NCBI GenBank assembly: GCA_035416745.1
Contig: DAOLNV010000028.1
Span: forward strand, 33,803 to 42,508
Direction of reading: 5' to 3'
DNA from: Candidatus Hydrogenedentota bacterium
Lineage (GTDB): Bacteria; Hydrogenedentota; Hydrogenedentia; Hydrogenedentales; SLHB01
DNA length: 8,706 nucleotides
The notes below the pieces were generated by a model, which saw only the letters and a program-made list of their open reading frames with translations, was not told the DNA's origin and did not search any database. Position 1 is the stretch's first letter. The number at the start of each line of letters is the position of its first letter. Shown here in pieces: positions 1-6,249 of this stretch. A program made the position numbers and the translations under genes.

Positions 1-9
1 ACACCGTGC

Positions 10-38
10 TTTACCGTCGGAAACCGTCCTGCTATGAT
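10..38 (+). promoter_or_regulatory. Putative sigma70 promoter ahead of the SAM hydrolase/aroA pair
   Basis: TTTACC at 10-15 (four of six matches to TTGACA) and TATGAT at 33-38 (five of six matches to TATAAT) are separated by exactly 17 bases, the optimal spacing. Transcription would begin near position 45 and leave a leader of about 65 bases before the ATG at 110. No gene is visible between the left edge and 110, so a promoter here is sensible. It rests on consensus matching alone, and the host sigma factor preference is unknown. Confidence 0.4.
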
Positions 39-109
39 TCGCCCACGACGATACGTTGAAACAGGCCCCAAAACAACACCCTGATCCTGCTGGGCGTTCG
101 CATCCGGAT

Positions 110-889
110 ATGAGTCCGCTTATCACATTGACGACCGATTTCGGCGAACGGGATTTCTATGTTGCCGCGATGAAAGGCGTCATCTTGTCCCGATGCCCTC
201 AGGCGTCCGTCGTCGATCTTGGTCACGCTTTGCCCCCGCGGGATCTGGTTGCGGCTGCCTTGTTTCTGGAGGGCGCCGCGCCGCACTTTCCGGACGGCAC
301 GATACACGTGGCAGTTGTTGACCCCGGCGTGGGCACATCGCGCCATCCGGTGGCGGTCCGTGCCGGTAACCAGTGTTTCGTCTGCCCGGACAACGGTCTC
401 CTGACCCTTGTCTTGAAGCATTTGCCCCTGCATGAGGCGCGCGTCATCACCAGCCCGGCGTGCCTGGCGGCGTCAATAAGCCCGACCTTCCACGGGCGCG
501 ACGTATTCGCTCCGGCAGCGGCATACCTGGCCGCCGGCAATCCCTTTTGCGAGATTGGCCCCGTTCAGAAAACCCTTCACAAACTCAACATCCCCGAACC
601 GGCATGGGTTTCAGAAACCAGGCTCGACGGCGCGGTAATTCATGTAGACGCGTTTGGGAACCTGGTGACCAACATCACGGACGCGTGGCTCGAAGGGAAG
701 AAGATTCGCAGACTCCGAGTGGGATTGCTCACGCTGAAGGGAATCGCCTCCACCTTTGCTGACGTTCCTGAAGGCGAGCCGTTGGCTTACTCTGGCAGTA
801 GCGGCCGCCTGGAAATCGCTGTCAACCAGGGCCATGCGGCTAATCAATACGGCGTGGCCAGAAACAGCACCGTCGAATTAGAGGCATGA
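110..889 (+). CDS. S-adenosyl-L-methionine hydroxide adenosyltransferase (SAM hydrolase, DUF62 family)
   Basis: A 259-residue cytoplasmic enzyme of the DUF62 / SAM hydroxide adenosyltransferase family, which splits S-adenosylmethionine with water into adenosine and methionine. The N-terminal domain opens with the family signature TTDFGERDFYV (residues 8-18). It continues with VVDPGVG (69-75), PDNG (93-96) and FHGRD (127-131). The catalytic Asp-Arg-His triad known from this family maps to D71, R78 and H128, so the enzyme looks active. The C-terminal beta-barrel domain is marked by DAFGNLVTNI and by the GSSGRLEIAVN stretch near the end. Length is normal for the family. The reading frame runs back to a TTG at 56, but those 18 residues are polar, unconserved and lack a Shine-Dalgarno; the ATG at 110 puts the signature close to the N-terminus, as in relatives. 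The ATG itself has only a weak upstream purine stretch. The stop overlaps the aroA start region, so the two are probably co-transcribed. The related fluorinases/chlorinases use the same fold, but nothing here favours halide use. Confidence 0.9.
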   Translation: MSPLITLTTDFGERDFYVAAMKGVILSRCPQASVVDLGHALPPRDLVAAALFLEGAAPHFPDGTIHVAVVDPGVGTSRHPVAVRAGNQCFVCPDNGLLTLVLKHLPLHEARVITSPACLAASISPTFHGRDVFAPAAAYLAAGNPFCEIGPVQKTLHKLNIPEPAWVSETRLDGAVIHVDAFGNLVTNITDAWLEGKKIRRLRVGLLTLKGIASTFADVPEGEPLAYSGSSGRLEIAVNQGHAANQYGVARNSTVELEA

Positions 890-894
890 GCATG
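881..894 (+). promoter_or_regulatory. Ribosome binding site and coupled start region of aroA
   Basis: GAGG at 881-884 lies inside the last codons of the SAM hydrolase gene. Two in-frame ATGs follow. The one at 886 overlaps the upstream TGA as ATGA, but is only one base from the GAGG. The one at 892 has a seven-base spacing, which is near optimal. The spacing favours 892, while the ATGA overlap would permit re-initiation at 886. Either way aroA translation is likely coupled to that of the gene before it. Confidence 0.55.
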
Positions 895-2145
895 CAGGTT
901 CAGGAGATACGACCGCGCAGAAACCTGAATGCCGTGGTTTCTGTGCCGGGCTCGAAAAGCTGCACGGCGCGAGCGCTGCTCATGGCGGCGCTCACGCGCG
1001 GAGTCTCAACACTTACCGGCACAGCGCAGGGAGACGATGCGGGTTACATGAGCGAGGGCATTCGCGCTCTCGGGGCCGAATTAACACGAGAAAAAGACAC
1101 TGTCACCGTTAAAGTGCGCCGCCTGACCCCTCCCGACACGCCTCTATATCTTGGAAACTCGGGAACGGCGATGCGTTTTCTCACAGCGGCGTGCGCCAGC
1201 ATCCCCGGAAAGACCGTGCTGGACGGCAGTCCCCGAATGCGTGAACGGCCGATTGAGGACCTCGCCAACGCCCTGCGCGAATGGGGACTCGATGCACAGA
1301 CCCGTAACGGCTGTCCTCCTGTCAGCATCGTTTCGACTGGTCAATATGGAGGAACAACACATATCAGCGGGTCTGCGAGCAGTCAGTATCTCAGCGGGCT
1401 GCTCATGGCAGCGGTTCTGGCCAATCGCGACGCGATCATTCTGGTCGAAGGGGAACTGGTCTCGAAACCGTATGTCGAGTTGACCATTGCCATGATGGCC
1501 GAACGGGGTATCAAGACCCAAGACGAAGGCTACTCGGCTTTTCGCGTCCCATGCGGACAGCGGTATGTTCCGGGTACGTACGCGATCGAGGCTGATGCCT
1601 CCGGGGCCTCCTACTTCTTCGCGGCGGCCGCCATAGCCGGAGGCCGGGTACGCGTGCGGAATCTGGCAAGAGCGTCGAGACAGGGAGATGCACAATTCCC
1701 GTGGGTACTCGAACGTATGGGATGCAAGGTGACCGCGGGACTGGATTGGTTCGAAGTCGCAGGTGCGGACCGTCTCCAAGGCCTGGAAATCGATCTCAAC
1801 GCCATGCCTGATATGGCCCAGACTCTGGCAGTGACGGCACTGTTTGCGGAAGGCCCAACCACGATCCGGAACGTCGCGAACCTCCGCATCAAGGAATGCG
1901 ATCGCATCGAGGCCCTGACCCGCGAGTTGCGAAAGCTCGGCGCGACTGTGACGGAATTTGGCGATGGCCTCCGAATCGTCCCGGGCGAACTTCGCGGCGC
2001 TGAGATCGATACCTATGACGACCACCGCATGGCCATGAGCTTTGCGCTCGCGGGCCTCCGCGTCCCCGGCGTCGTCATTAAGGACCCGGGATGCGTATCC
2101 AAGACTTTCCCGGATTTCTTCGACCGTTTCGAAACTCTGGCGTGA
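892..2145 (+). CDS. aroA: 3-phosphoshikimate 1-carboxyvinyltransferase (EPSP synthase)
   Basis: This cytoplasmic enzyme joins shikimate-3-phosphate and phosphoenolpyruvate to give EPSP, the sixth step of the shikimate pathway. The 417 residues match the usual length of about 430. Substrate-binding and catalytic residues are present: K22, S23 and R27 in the PGSKS region, GNSGTAMR (88-95), R115 in PRMRERP, the SSQ triplet (163-165), D307 in MPDMAQT, E335 in RIKECDR, D376-D377-H378-R379 and K404 in SKTFPDFF. Counting from the ATG at 892 makes K22, S23 and R27 coincide with E. coli numbering, a mild argument for that start; the ATG at 886 would add two residues. Two departures from the classical consensus stand out. 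The SNR of PGSKS-x-SNR is TAR (25-27), and the proline after NAGTAMR is F96. Gly91, equivalent to E. coli Gly96, is retained, unlike the alanine of CP4-type class II enzymes. The gene follows the SAM hydrolase without a gap and is probably in its transcript. Confidence 0.96.
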   Translation: MQVQEIRPRRNLNAVVSVPGSKSCTARALLMAALTRGVSTLTGTAQGDDAGYMSEGIRALGAELTREKDTVTVKVRRLTPPDTPLYLGNSGTAMRFLTAACASIPGKTVLDGSPRMRERPIEDLANALREWGLDAQTRNGCPPVSIVSTGQYGGTTHISGSASSQYLSGLLMAAVLANRDAIILVEGELVSKPYVELTIAMMAERGIKTQDEGYSAFRVPCGQRYVPGTYAIEADASGASYFFAAAAIAGGRVRVRNLARASRQGDAQFPWVLERMGCKVTAGLDWFEVAGADRLQGLEIDLNAMPDMAQTLAVTALFAEGPTTIRNVANLRIKECDRIEALTRELRKLGATVTEFGDGLRIVPGELRGAEIDTYDDHRMAMSFALAGLRVPGVVIKDPGCVSKTFPDFFDRFETLA

Positions 2146-2261
2146 GCACAGGCCACTCCCCGGACCGGCCCCGGTATATCTTGTGCAGACAAGAACCCGT
2201 GGATGGCGCGGTACCATGGCCACAGTTCAATCGCTTATACTTGGCGCGGGTAGTATGATTG

Positions 2262-2289
2262 GGGGCTTCTCATTAGCCCCGTCGGGGCT
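2262..2289 (+). promoter_or_regulatory. Mutually exclusive hairpins in the leader of the alpha-galactosidase gene
   Basis: Three segments alternate: GGGGCT (2262-2267), AGCCCC (2275-2280) and GGGGCT (2284-2289). The middle one can pair perfectly with either flank, giving two competing six-base-pair GC-rich stems with loops of seven and three bases. The downstream stem ends five bases before the Shine-Dalgarno at 2294-2300 and is followed by only a short T-rich stretch (TTTCT after the stem). The layout resembles a translational or transcriptional attenuator. It could also be chance in GC-rich DNA, or a weak terminator of the upstream unit. Confidence 0.35.
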
Positions 2290-2293
2290 TTCT

Positions 2294-2300
2294 GGAAAGG
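2294..2300 (+). promoter_or_regulatory. Ribosome binding site of the alpha-galactosidase gene
   Basis: GGAAAGG is followed after six bases by the ATG at 2307. This spacing decides the start: the in-frame GTG at 2301 touches the Shine-Dalgarno directly and is unlikely to be used. Confidence 0.7.
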
Positions 2301-2306
2301 GTGCAT

Positions 2307-4991
2307 ATGAAAACACGTTACCTGAAGTCAGGGTTGATTGTGCTCATTGCGGGCTGCGGCGCACTCGTGTCAACGGCAGGAACTGCCGAAACGGCACTGA
2401 CGGGGATCACGTTGTTCGCATGCGACGCGAACGGAACGGTGAACCCAGCGCTCCGGTTCAACAGCGGGCCTGTGGACGCCGCATGGGACCTCTTCGTGGC
2501 GCGCGCTGGGGATGGCCCCGCCCCAAGCCCCGTATGGCTCAACAAGGAAGACAACCGAATCAGCATTCCTCTCGCCCCGGGAACGCATTCTTTTGTACTC
2601 TATTTCGACTCGCCCGGCCTGGACCGCTTCATGGGGCTCAATTTGTTTTTCGATGGCGTCGAAGCCACAGCCGCAATATCGGGGTATGTTGACACCCAGG
2701 CGCCGGATTCCTCTTCGCTCAAGGCAAACACCGCAGGAAAGACGCACGGACTCCCCATCACCGATATCCCGGGGGCCGGAGCTTTGTCATTCGCCAGCGG
2801 CACAAAGGGGCTCTGGACGGCCGGCATCTCCGGCGAGCCGAGACTCACGGTCGCTCTGACGGAATTCGCCGTGACGCCCGGCGCGGAAGGCGGCCCGGAT
2901 CTCGTCGGTCAGACTGCGGCGTCTCCAAGTGGGGCGCCCGATTTTGTTGCCCGGTTCACCCTTGCTGTAACTGAGGAGCCAAGAAAACCTATGGACCTCA
3001 TCCAATGGCTGCGAACAGAGGCGGGCATGAGCAGCTTCCTTGCGGACTCCGCGTCCAGCGAGGCAATTTCGGCTGAAACAGCCCAGGCCATACCGATGCC
3101 TTTTGGTTTTCTGTATGGGGAACGGCCTTCGGCCGGCCTCTTGCCAACGTGGCAAATCTCCCGCGGCAGCGCAAAGCTGGATGATTCGCGCACATCCTGC
3201 ACCGTCAGCTACAAAGATGGGAGGACAGGACTGGAAGTGCGTTGGGAAGGCATTCAATACTCCGATTTCCCGGCGGTCGAGTGGGTGATGTATTTCAAGA
3301 ACAACGGTGCACAAGACACGCCTGTCCTTTCCGACATTCAGACCATCAACACCGCTTTCAGCCACGAAACGGCTTCCCCGTACCGCCTGCATCATTTCAA
3401 AGGCGGTGTGGCGGAAGCGGATGCGTACCGCCCCTACACGACCGACTTGGCGCCCTCGACCACGACCTCCCTGGGCGGCGCCGGGGGACGCCCCTCCAAC
3501 AAAGACATGCCGTTCTTCAATCTCGAGTGCGGCGCGGAAGGAATCTTCGCTGCCGTGGCATGGTCCGGGCAATGGGCCGCGCGCCTCGTGCGGGACGACA
3601 AGAACGGCCTGGCCTTCATCGCCGGCCAGGAGACAACGCATTTCGTGCTGCACCCCGGCGAGGAAGTGCGCACACCCGGCATCGTCCTATTGTTCTGGAA
3701 GGAAGGGGACTGGATAGACGCCCAGAACCTCTGGCGGCGCTGGATGATGGCCCACGGAATGACCAGGCCCGGCGGCAAACTGCCCGAGCCGATGCTTCTG
3801 GCTTCGAGCTCGCGGGCGTATGAGGAGATGCAGGGCGCCAATGAACAAAACCAGATCATGTTCATCGACCGTTATCTTGAGGAGAATCTGGGGCTCAATT
3901 ACTGGTGGATGGACGCGGGCTGGTACCCGTGCGACGGCGCCTGGTACAAGGTGGGCACGTGGGAAGTCGATACAACGCGTTTCCCGAACGGGTTCAAACC
4001 CATCAGCGATCATGCCCACGCCAACGGCCTGAAAATCCTGGTGTGGTTCGAGCCGGAACGCGTAACGGCCGGGCGGTGGATAACGCTTAACCATCCCGAA
4101 TGGGTCCTGGGCGGAGCCAACGGAGGTCTCCTGAATCTCGGCGAACCCGAGGTACGCCAGTGGCTCACAGACCACATTGACAAGCTGCTGACCGATAACG
4201 GGATCGATCTGTACCGCCAGGATTTCAACATGGACCCGCTTCCCTACTGGCAGGCAAATGACCCGGAAGACAGGAAAGGGATTTCCGAGATCCGTCACGT
4301 CACGGGATATCTCGCATATTGGGACGAACTGCTTCGGCGCCATCCGGGCATGCTCATCGACACCTGCGCGTCCGGCGGAAGGCGCAACGATCTCGAGACA
4401 CTCCGGCGGGCCGTCCCCCTGTGGCGCAGCGACTATGCATTCGAGCCCATCGGCCACCAAGGGATGACGTATGGCCTCTCGTTCATCATTCCCTTCCACG
4501 GAACCGGCACTGTCGCGCATGTTGACGCCCCGTATTACGGCTCCGGCAAAACGCCCGTGCAACCGTATGCCTTCTGGAGCAACGCCTGCCCGAGCATCGG
4601 GTGTGGCTTTGACCTGCGCATCAAGGACCTTGATTACGACGCATTGCGCAGACTCTTCCGGCAATGGCGGAGTATTGCGCCCTATTATTATGGGGATTTT
4701 TACCCGCTCACCGAATATTCCGTGGAACCCGGCGCCTGGATGGGCTGGCAGTTCAATGCGCCCGAATCCGGCGGCGGCTTTGTCCAAGCCTTCCGGCGCC
4801 AGAAAAGCGATGTACTGGGCATGCAGATGCGTCTGCGTGGACTTGAAACCGAAAGCGCCTACACCGTCGAGTTCTTCGCCAAAGGGAAGACTGAAGAATA
4901 CACGGGCGCCCAGCTTATGCTCGAAGGGTTAAGGCTCTACATCGACGAAATGCCCGGGTACGAAGTCGCCCGCTACCAAAAAAAGCCGTGA
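2307..4991 (+). CDS. Exported GH36-family alpha-galactosidase with an extra N-terminal domain
   Basis: An 894-residue secreted glycoside hydrolase, predicted to release terminal alpha-galactose from melibiose- or raffinose-type sugars or galactomannan side chains by a retaining mechanism. The N-terminus is a signal peptide: basic MKTRYLK, then a hydrophobic stretch with a possible lipobox IAGC (14-17), though the hydrophobic run continues past the cysteine and ordinary signal-peptidase I cleavage near residue 25 is also possible. Residues about 27-225 form a beta-rich domain I do not recognise. The GH36 beta-sandwich spans roughly 255-480 (TGLEVRWEGIQYSDFPAVEW region) and the TIM barrel about 490-800. 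Barrel motifs are WWMDAGWY (D536), LVWFEPERV (E582), YRQDFN with the nucleophile D639, CASGG (687-691) and WRSDY with the acid/base D709. The two catalytic aspartates are 70 residues apart, similar to the 60 of Thermotoga GalA. A C-terminal beta domain follows. The extra domain makes it longer than typical bacterial GH36 proteins (about 700). Substrate specificity cannot be read from sequence alone. Confidence 0.88.
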   Translation: MKTRYLKSGLIVLIAGCGALVSTAGTAETALTGITLFACDANGTVNPALRFNSGPVDAAWDLFVARAGDGPAPSPVWLNKEDNRISIPLAPGTHSFVLYFDSPGLDRFMGLNLFFDGVEATAAISGYVDTQAPDSSSLKANTAGKTHGLPITDIPGAGALSFASGTKGLWTAGISGEPRLTVALTEFAVTPGAEGGPDLVGQTAASPSGAPDFVARFTLAVTEEPRKPMDLIQWLRTEAGMSSFLADSASSEAISAETAQAIPMPFGFLYGERPSAGLLPTWQISRGSAKLDDSRTSCTVSYKDGRTGLEVRWEGIQYSDFPAVEWVMYFKNNGAQDTPVLSDIQTINTAFSHETASPYRLHHFKGGVAEADAYRPYTTDLAPSTTTSLGGAGGRPSNKDMPFFNLECGAEGIFAAVAWSGQWAARLVRDDKNGLAFIAGQETTHFVLHPGEEVRTPGIVLLFWKEGDWIDAQNLWRRWMMAHGMTRPGGKLPEPMLLASSSRAYEEMQGANEQNQIMFIDRYLEENLGLNYWWMDAGWYPCDGAWYKVGTWEVDTTRFPNGFKPISDHAHANGLKILVWFEPERVTAGRWITLNHPEWVLGGANGGLLNLGEPEVRQWLTDHIDKLLTDNGIDLYRQDFNMDPLPYWQANDPEDRKGISEIRHVTGYLAYWDELLRRHPGMLIDTCASGGRRNDLETLRRAVPLWRSDYAFEPIGHQGMTYGLSFIIPFHGTGTVAHVDAPYYGSGKTPVQPYAFWSNACPSIGCGFDLRIKDLDYDALRRLFRQWRSIAPYYYGDFYPLTEYSVEPGAWMGWQFNAPESGGGFVQAFRRQKSDVLGMQMRLRGLETESAYTVEFFAKGKTEEYTGAQLMLEGLRLYIDEMPGYEVARYQKKP

Positions 4992-5006
4992 GCCCTGCGC
5001 TCAACG
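4978..5006 (-). terminator. Intrinsic terminator of the - strand unit, embedded between convergent stop codons
   Basis: On the - strand a stem TGAGC-GCAGG-GCTCA (positions 5003 to 4989) extends by two CG pairs across a one-base bulge. It is followed, after a few bases (CGGC), by seven consecutive Ts (4984-4978). The stem includes both stop codons, TGA of the amidohydrolase and TGA of the alpha-galactosidase. A longer alternative pairs GCCCTGCG (4992-4999) with CGCAGGGC (5023-5030). The T tract on the - strand is the A run of the lysine codons at the end of the alpha-galactosidase. The + strand lacks an equivalent T tract downstream, so this mainly serves the leftward transcript. Confidence 0.55.
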
Positions 5007-6185
5007 TTTGTCTGAAAGAAACCGCAGGGCCAGCTCTGCCATCACGGCGATGCCGGCAGGAACCGCTTTGTCGTTGAAGTCGTAGTAGGCACTGTGCAGG
5101 GGCGGGTACGGTTGATTGGGCTCGTTCGCAACGCCGAGAAAGAAGAACGCACCCGGTACCTTCTCGAGATAGCAGGCAAAATCCTCGGCCACCATCTGCG
5201 GTTCAGTAAGAACAACGACGTTTCCGTTTCCAAGCGTTGTGAGCGCGCTGTCGAGCAGCAACCGCGTCATGGCCTCGTCGTTGATCAAGGCGGGGTAAGG
5301 CTTTTCCCCAAACGCTACCGATGCCGACGCGCGAAATGCCTGGGCCGTGTTGCAGGCGATCCGCTCGATAGACTCCCGCAACAGGGCATCCGTCTCACCG
5401 TCAAAACTGCGAATGGTGCCTTCGAGCAAGGCGGTATCGGGGATGATGTTGGTCGTGGTGCCCGCGTCGATGTGCGCGATCGTGACGACGGCGGGTTTTC
5501 GAGGATCGATTTCCCTGCTGACGATGGTCTGCAGTGATGTCGTAATGTGCGCCGCGACAAGCACCGGGTCAATTGCGGAAGCGGGGTCGGCGCCATGGCA
5601 ACCCTTCCCCTGAACGTGGATCCGGAAGAAGTCGGCGCTTGCCATCATAGGACCGCTTTTTATGGCGACCTTTCCGGCCTCGAGCTGCGGCCAGCCGTGC
5701 AAGCCGAATATGGCATCGACGCCATCGAGCGCGCCGTCGGCGATCATGTGGCGAGCGCCGCCCCCCTGCTCCTCGCCGGGCTGGAACAAGAGCCGCACGC
5801 TTCCATGAAGCGAGCCGCGGAATTCCAGAAGCACGCGTGCCGCGCCGAGCACGGTTGCCATATGGCCGTCATGGCCGCAGGCATGCATGCGGTTCGGTAT
5901 CCGCGACGCATACGGCAGGCTGGTCGCCTCATCGATCTCGAGGCCATCGATGTCGGTGCGGAGAGCGATGGTCTTGCCGGGCTTCCCATCGATCGACGCG
6001 ACGATTCCAGTACCGCGTGCCAGACCGCAGGTATGCGGGATTCCCCATTCCTTCAATACGCTCGAGAGGCGTTCCGAGGTCCATGTTTCCTTGAAACGGG
6101 TTTCCGGATGTTGGTGGAACTCGTGTCGAAGCGCGACGATTTCCGCCAGGTTGGATTCGATGATCCTGTTAAGTGCGGCGCCCAT
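5001..6185 (-). CDS. M20 (M20D-type) metal-dependent amidohydrolase / N-acyl-amino-acid hydrolase
   Basis: A 394-residue cytoplasmic hydrolase of the amidohydrolase branch of peptidase family M20, which contains hippurate hydrolases, IAA-amino-acid hydrolases and N-acetyl/acyl-amino-acid deacylases. It starts with the usual LRHEFHQHPE (19-28), then has RTDIDGLEI (76-84), HACGHDGH (101-108), FQPGEE (134-139), GLHGWP (161-166) and PLHSAYYDFND near the end. Metal ligands expected for this branch are present: C103, H105, E139, H163 and H364. The small dimerisation domain lies in the middle (about 185-300). No signal peptide is seen. The start at 6185 places the family motifs at normal distance and has an AGAAGG purine run two bases upstream, closer than ideal. 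An in-frame ATG at 6230 would add 15 arginine-rich residues and has no Shine-Dalgarno. The gene follows lptD by 64 bases on the same strand and may share its transcript. The acyl group and amino acid cleaved cannot be told from sequence. Confidence 0.92.
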   Translation of the reverse strand: MGAALNRIIESNLAEIVALRHEFHQHPETRFKETWTSERLSSVLKEWGIPHTCGLARGTGIVASIDGKPGKTIALRTDIDGLEIDEATSLPYASRIPNRMHACGHDGHMATVLGAARVLLEFRGSLHGSVRLLFQPGEEQGGGARHMIADGALDGVDAIFGLHGWPQLEAGKVAIKSGPMMASADFFRIHVQGKGCHGADPASAIDPVLVAAHITTSLQTIVSREIDPRKPAVVTIAHIDAGTTTNIIPDTALLEGTIRSFDGETDALLRESIERIACNTAQAFRASASVAFGEKPYPALINDEAMTRLLLDSALTTLGNGNVVVLTEPQMVAEDFACYLEKVPGAFFFLGVANEPNQPYPPLHSAYYDFNDKAVPAGIAVMAELALRFLSDKR

Positions 6186-6207
6186 GCCCTTCTGCCCAGG
6201 CCTTTCC

Positions 6208-6221
6208 TGCCGGTTCCGGCA
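6208..6221. repeat. Perfect 14-base palindromic repeat between lptD and the amidohydrolase gene
   Basis: TGCCGG and CCGGCA are separated by two bases, giving up to six base pairs if the loop opens slightly. There is no T tract on either side, so it is a poor intrinsic terminator. It lies in the 64-base gap after the lptD stop and could stabilise a processed lptD 3' end, be a repressor site, or be incidental. Confidence 0.35.
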
Positions 6222-6249
6222 ACATCTCATGCGGAGCGCGTTACCCCAG

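Larger units (their letters stand above)
2146..2306. other. Intergenic region with several short inverted repeats, no gene
   Basis: No credible coding sequence is seen in these 161 bases. Short palindromic elements are ACCGG-CC-CCGGT at 2164-2175, CTTGT-GCAG-ACAAG at 2180-2193, and ATACT (2237-2241) paired with AGTAT (2252-2256) across ten bases. The hairpin array at 2262-2289 is listed separately. TATACT (2236-2241) and TATGAT (2254-2259) each resemble a -10 box, but neither has a convincing -35 at the right distance. None of the first three repeats is followed by a T tract, so I see no clear intrinsic terminator for aroA. A promoter for the next gene is expected here but cannot be fixed. 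Confidence 0.5.

Noticed and set aside
56..109. Extended start of the SAM hydrolase at a TTG codon (56)
   Set aside because: The added 18 residues are polar and not conserved, there is no Shine-Dalgarno, and the family begins close to the TDFG motif as given by the ATG at 110.
2164..2193. Possible terminator hairpins after aroA
   Set aside because: The stems are short (five pairs) and no T tract follows either one.
1144..2223. Long - strand open frame opposite aroA
   Set aside because: It is antisense to a fully conserved aroA, its translation has no recognisable motif, and long antisense frames are expected in GC-rich coding DNA.
2042..2692. + strand open frame across the aroA/alpha-galactosidase gap, with a possible small leader ORF from the ATG at 2216
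   Set aside because: It overlaps both flanking genes out of frame, has no Shine-Dalgarno at 2216, and contains no recognisable motif.
2787..3653. - strand open frame opposite the alpha-galactosidase N-terminal half
   Set aside because: It is low-complexity, Arg/Gly-rich shadow translation with no ribosome binding site.
3687..4787. Long - strand open frame opposite the alpha-galactosidase catalytic domain
   Set aside because: No motif or domain is visible and it is fully inside a gene with intact catalytic residues on the other strand.
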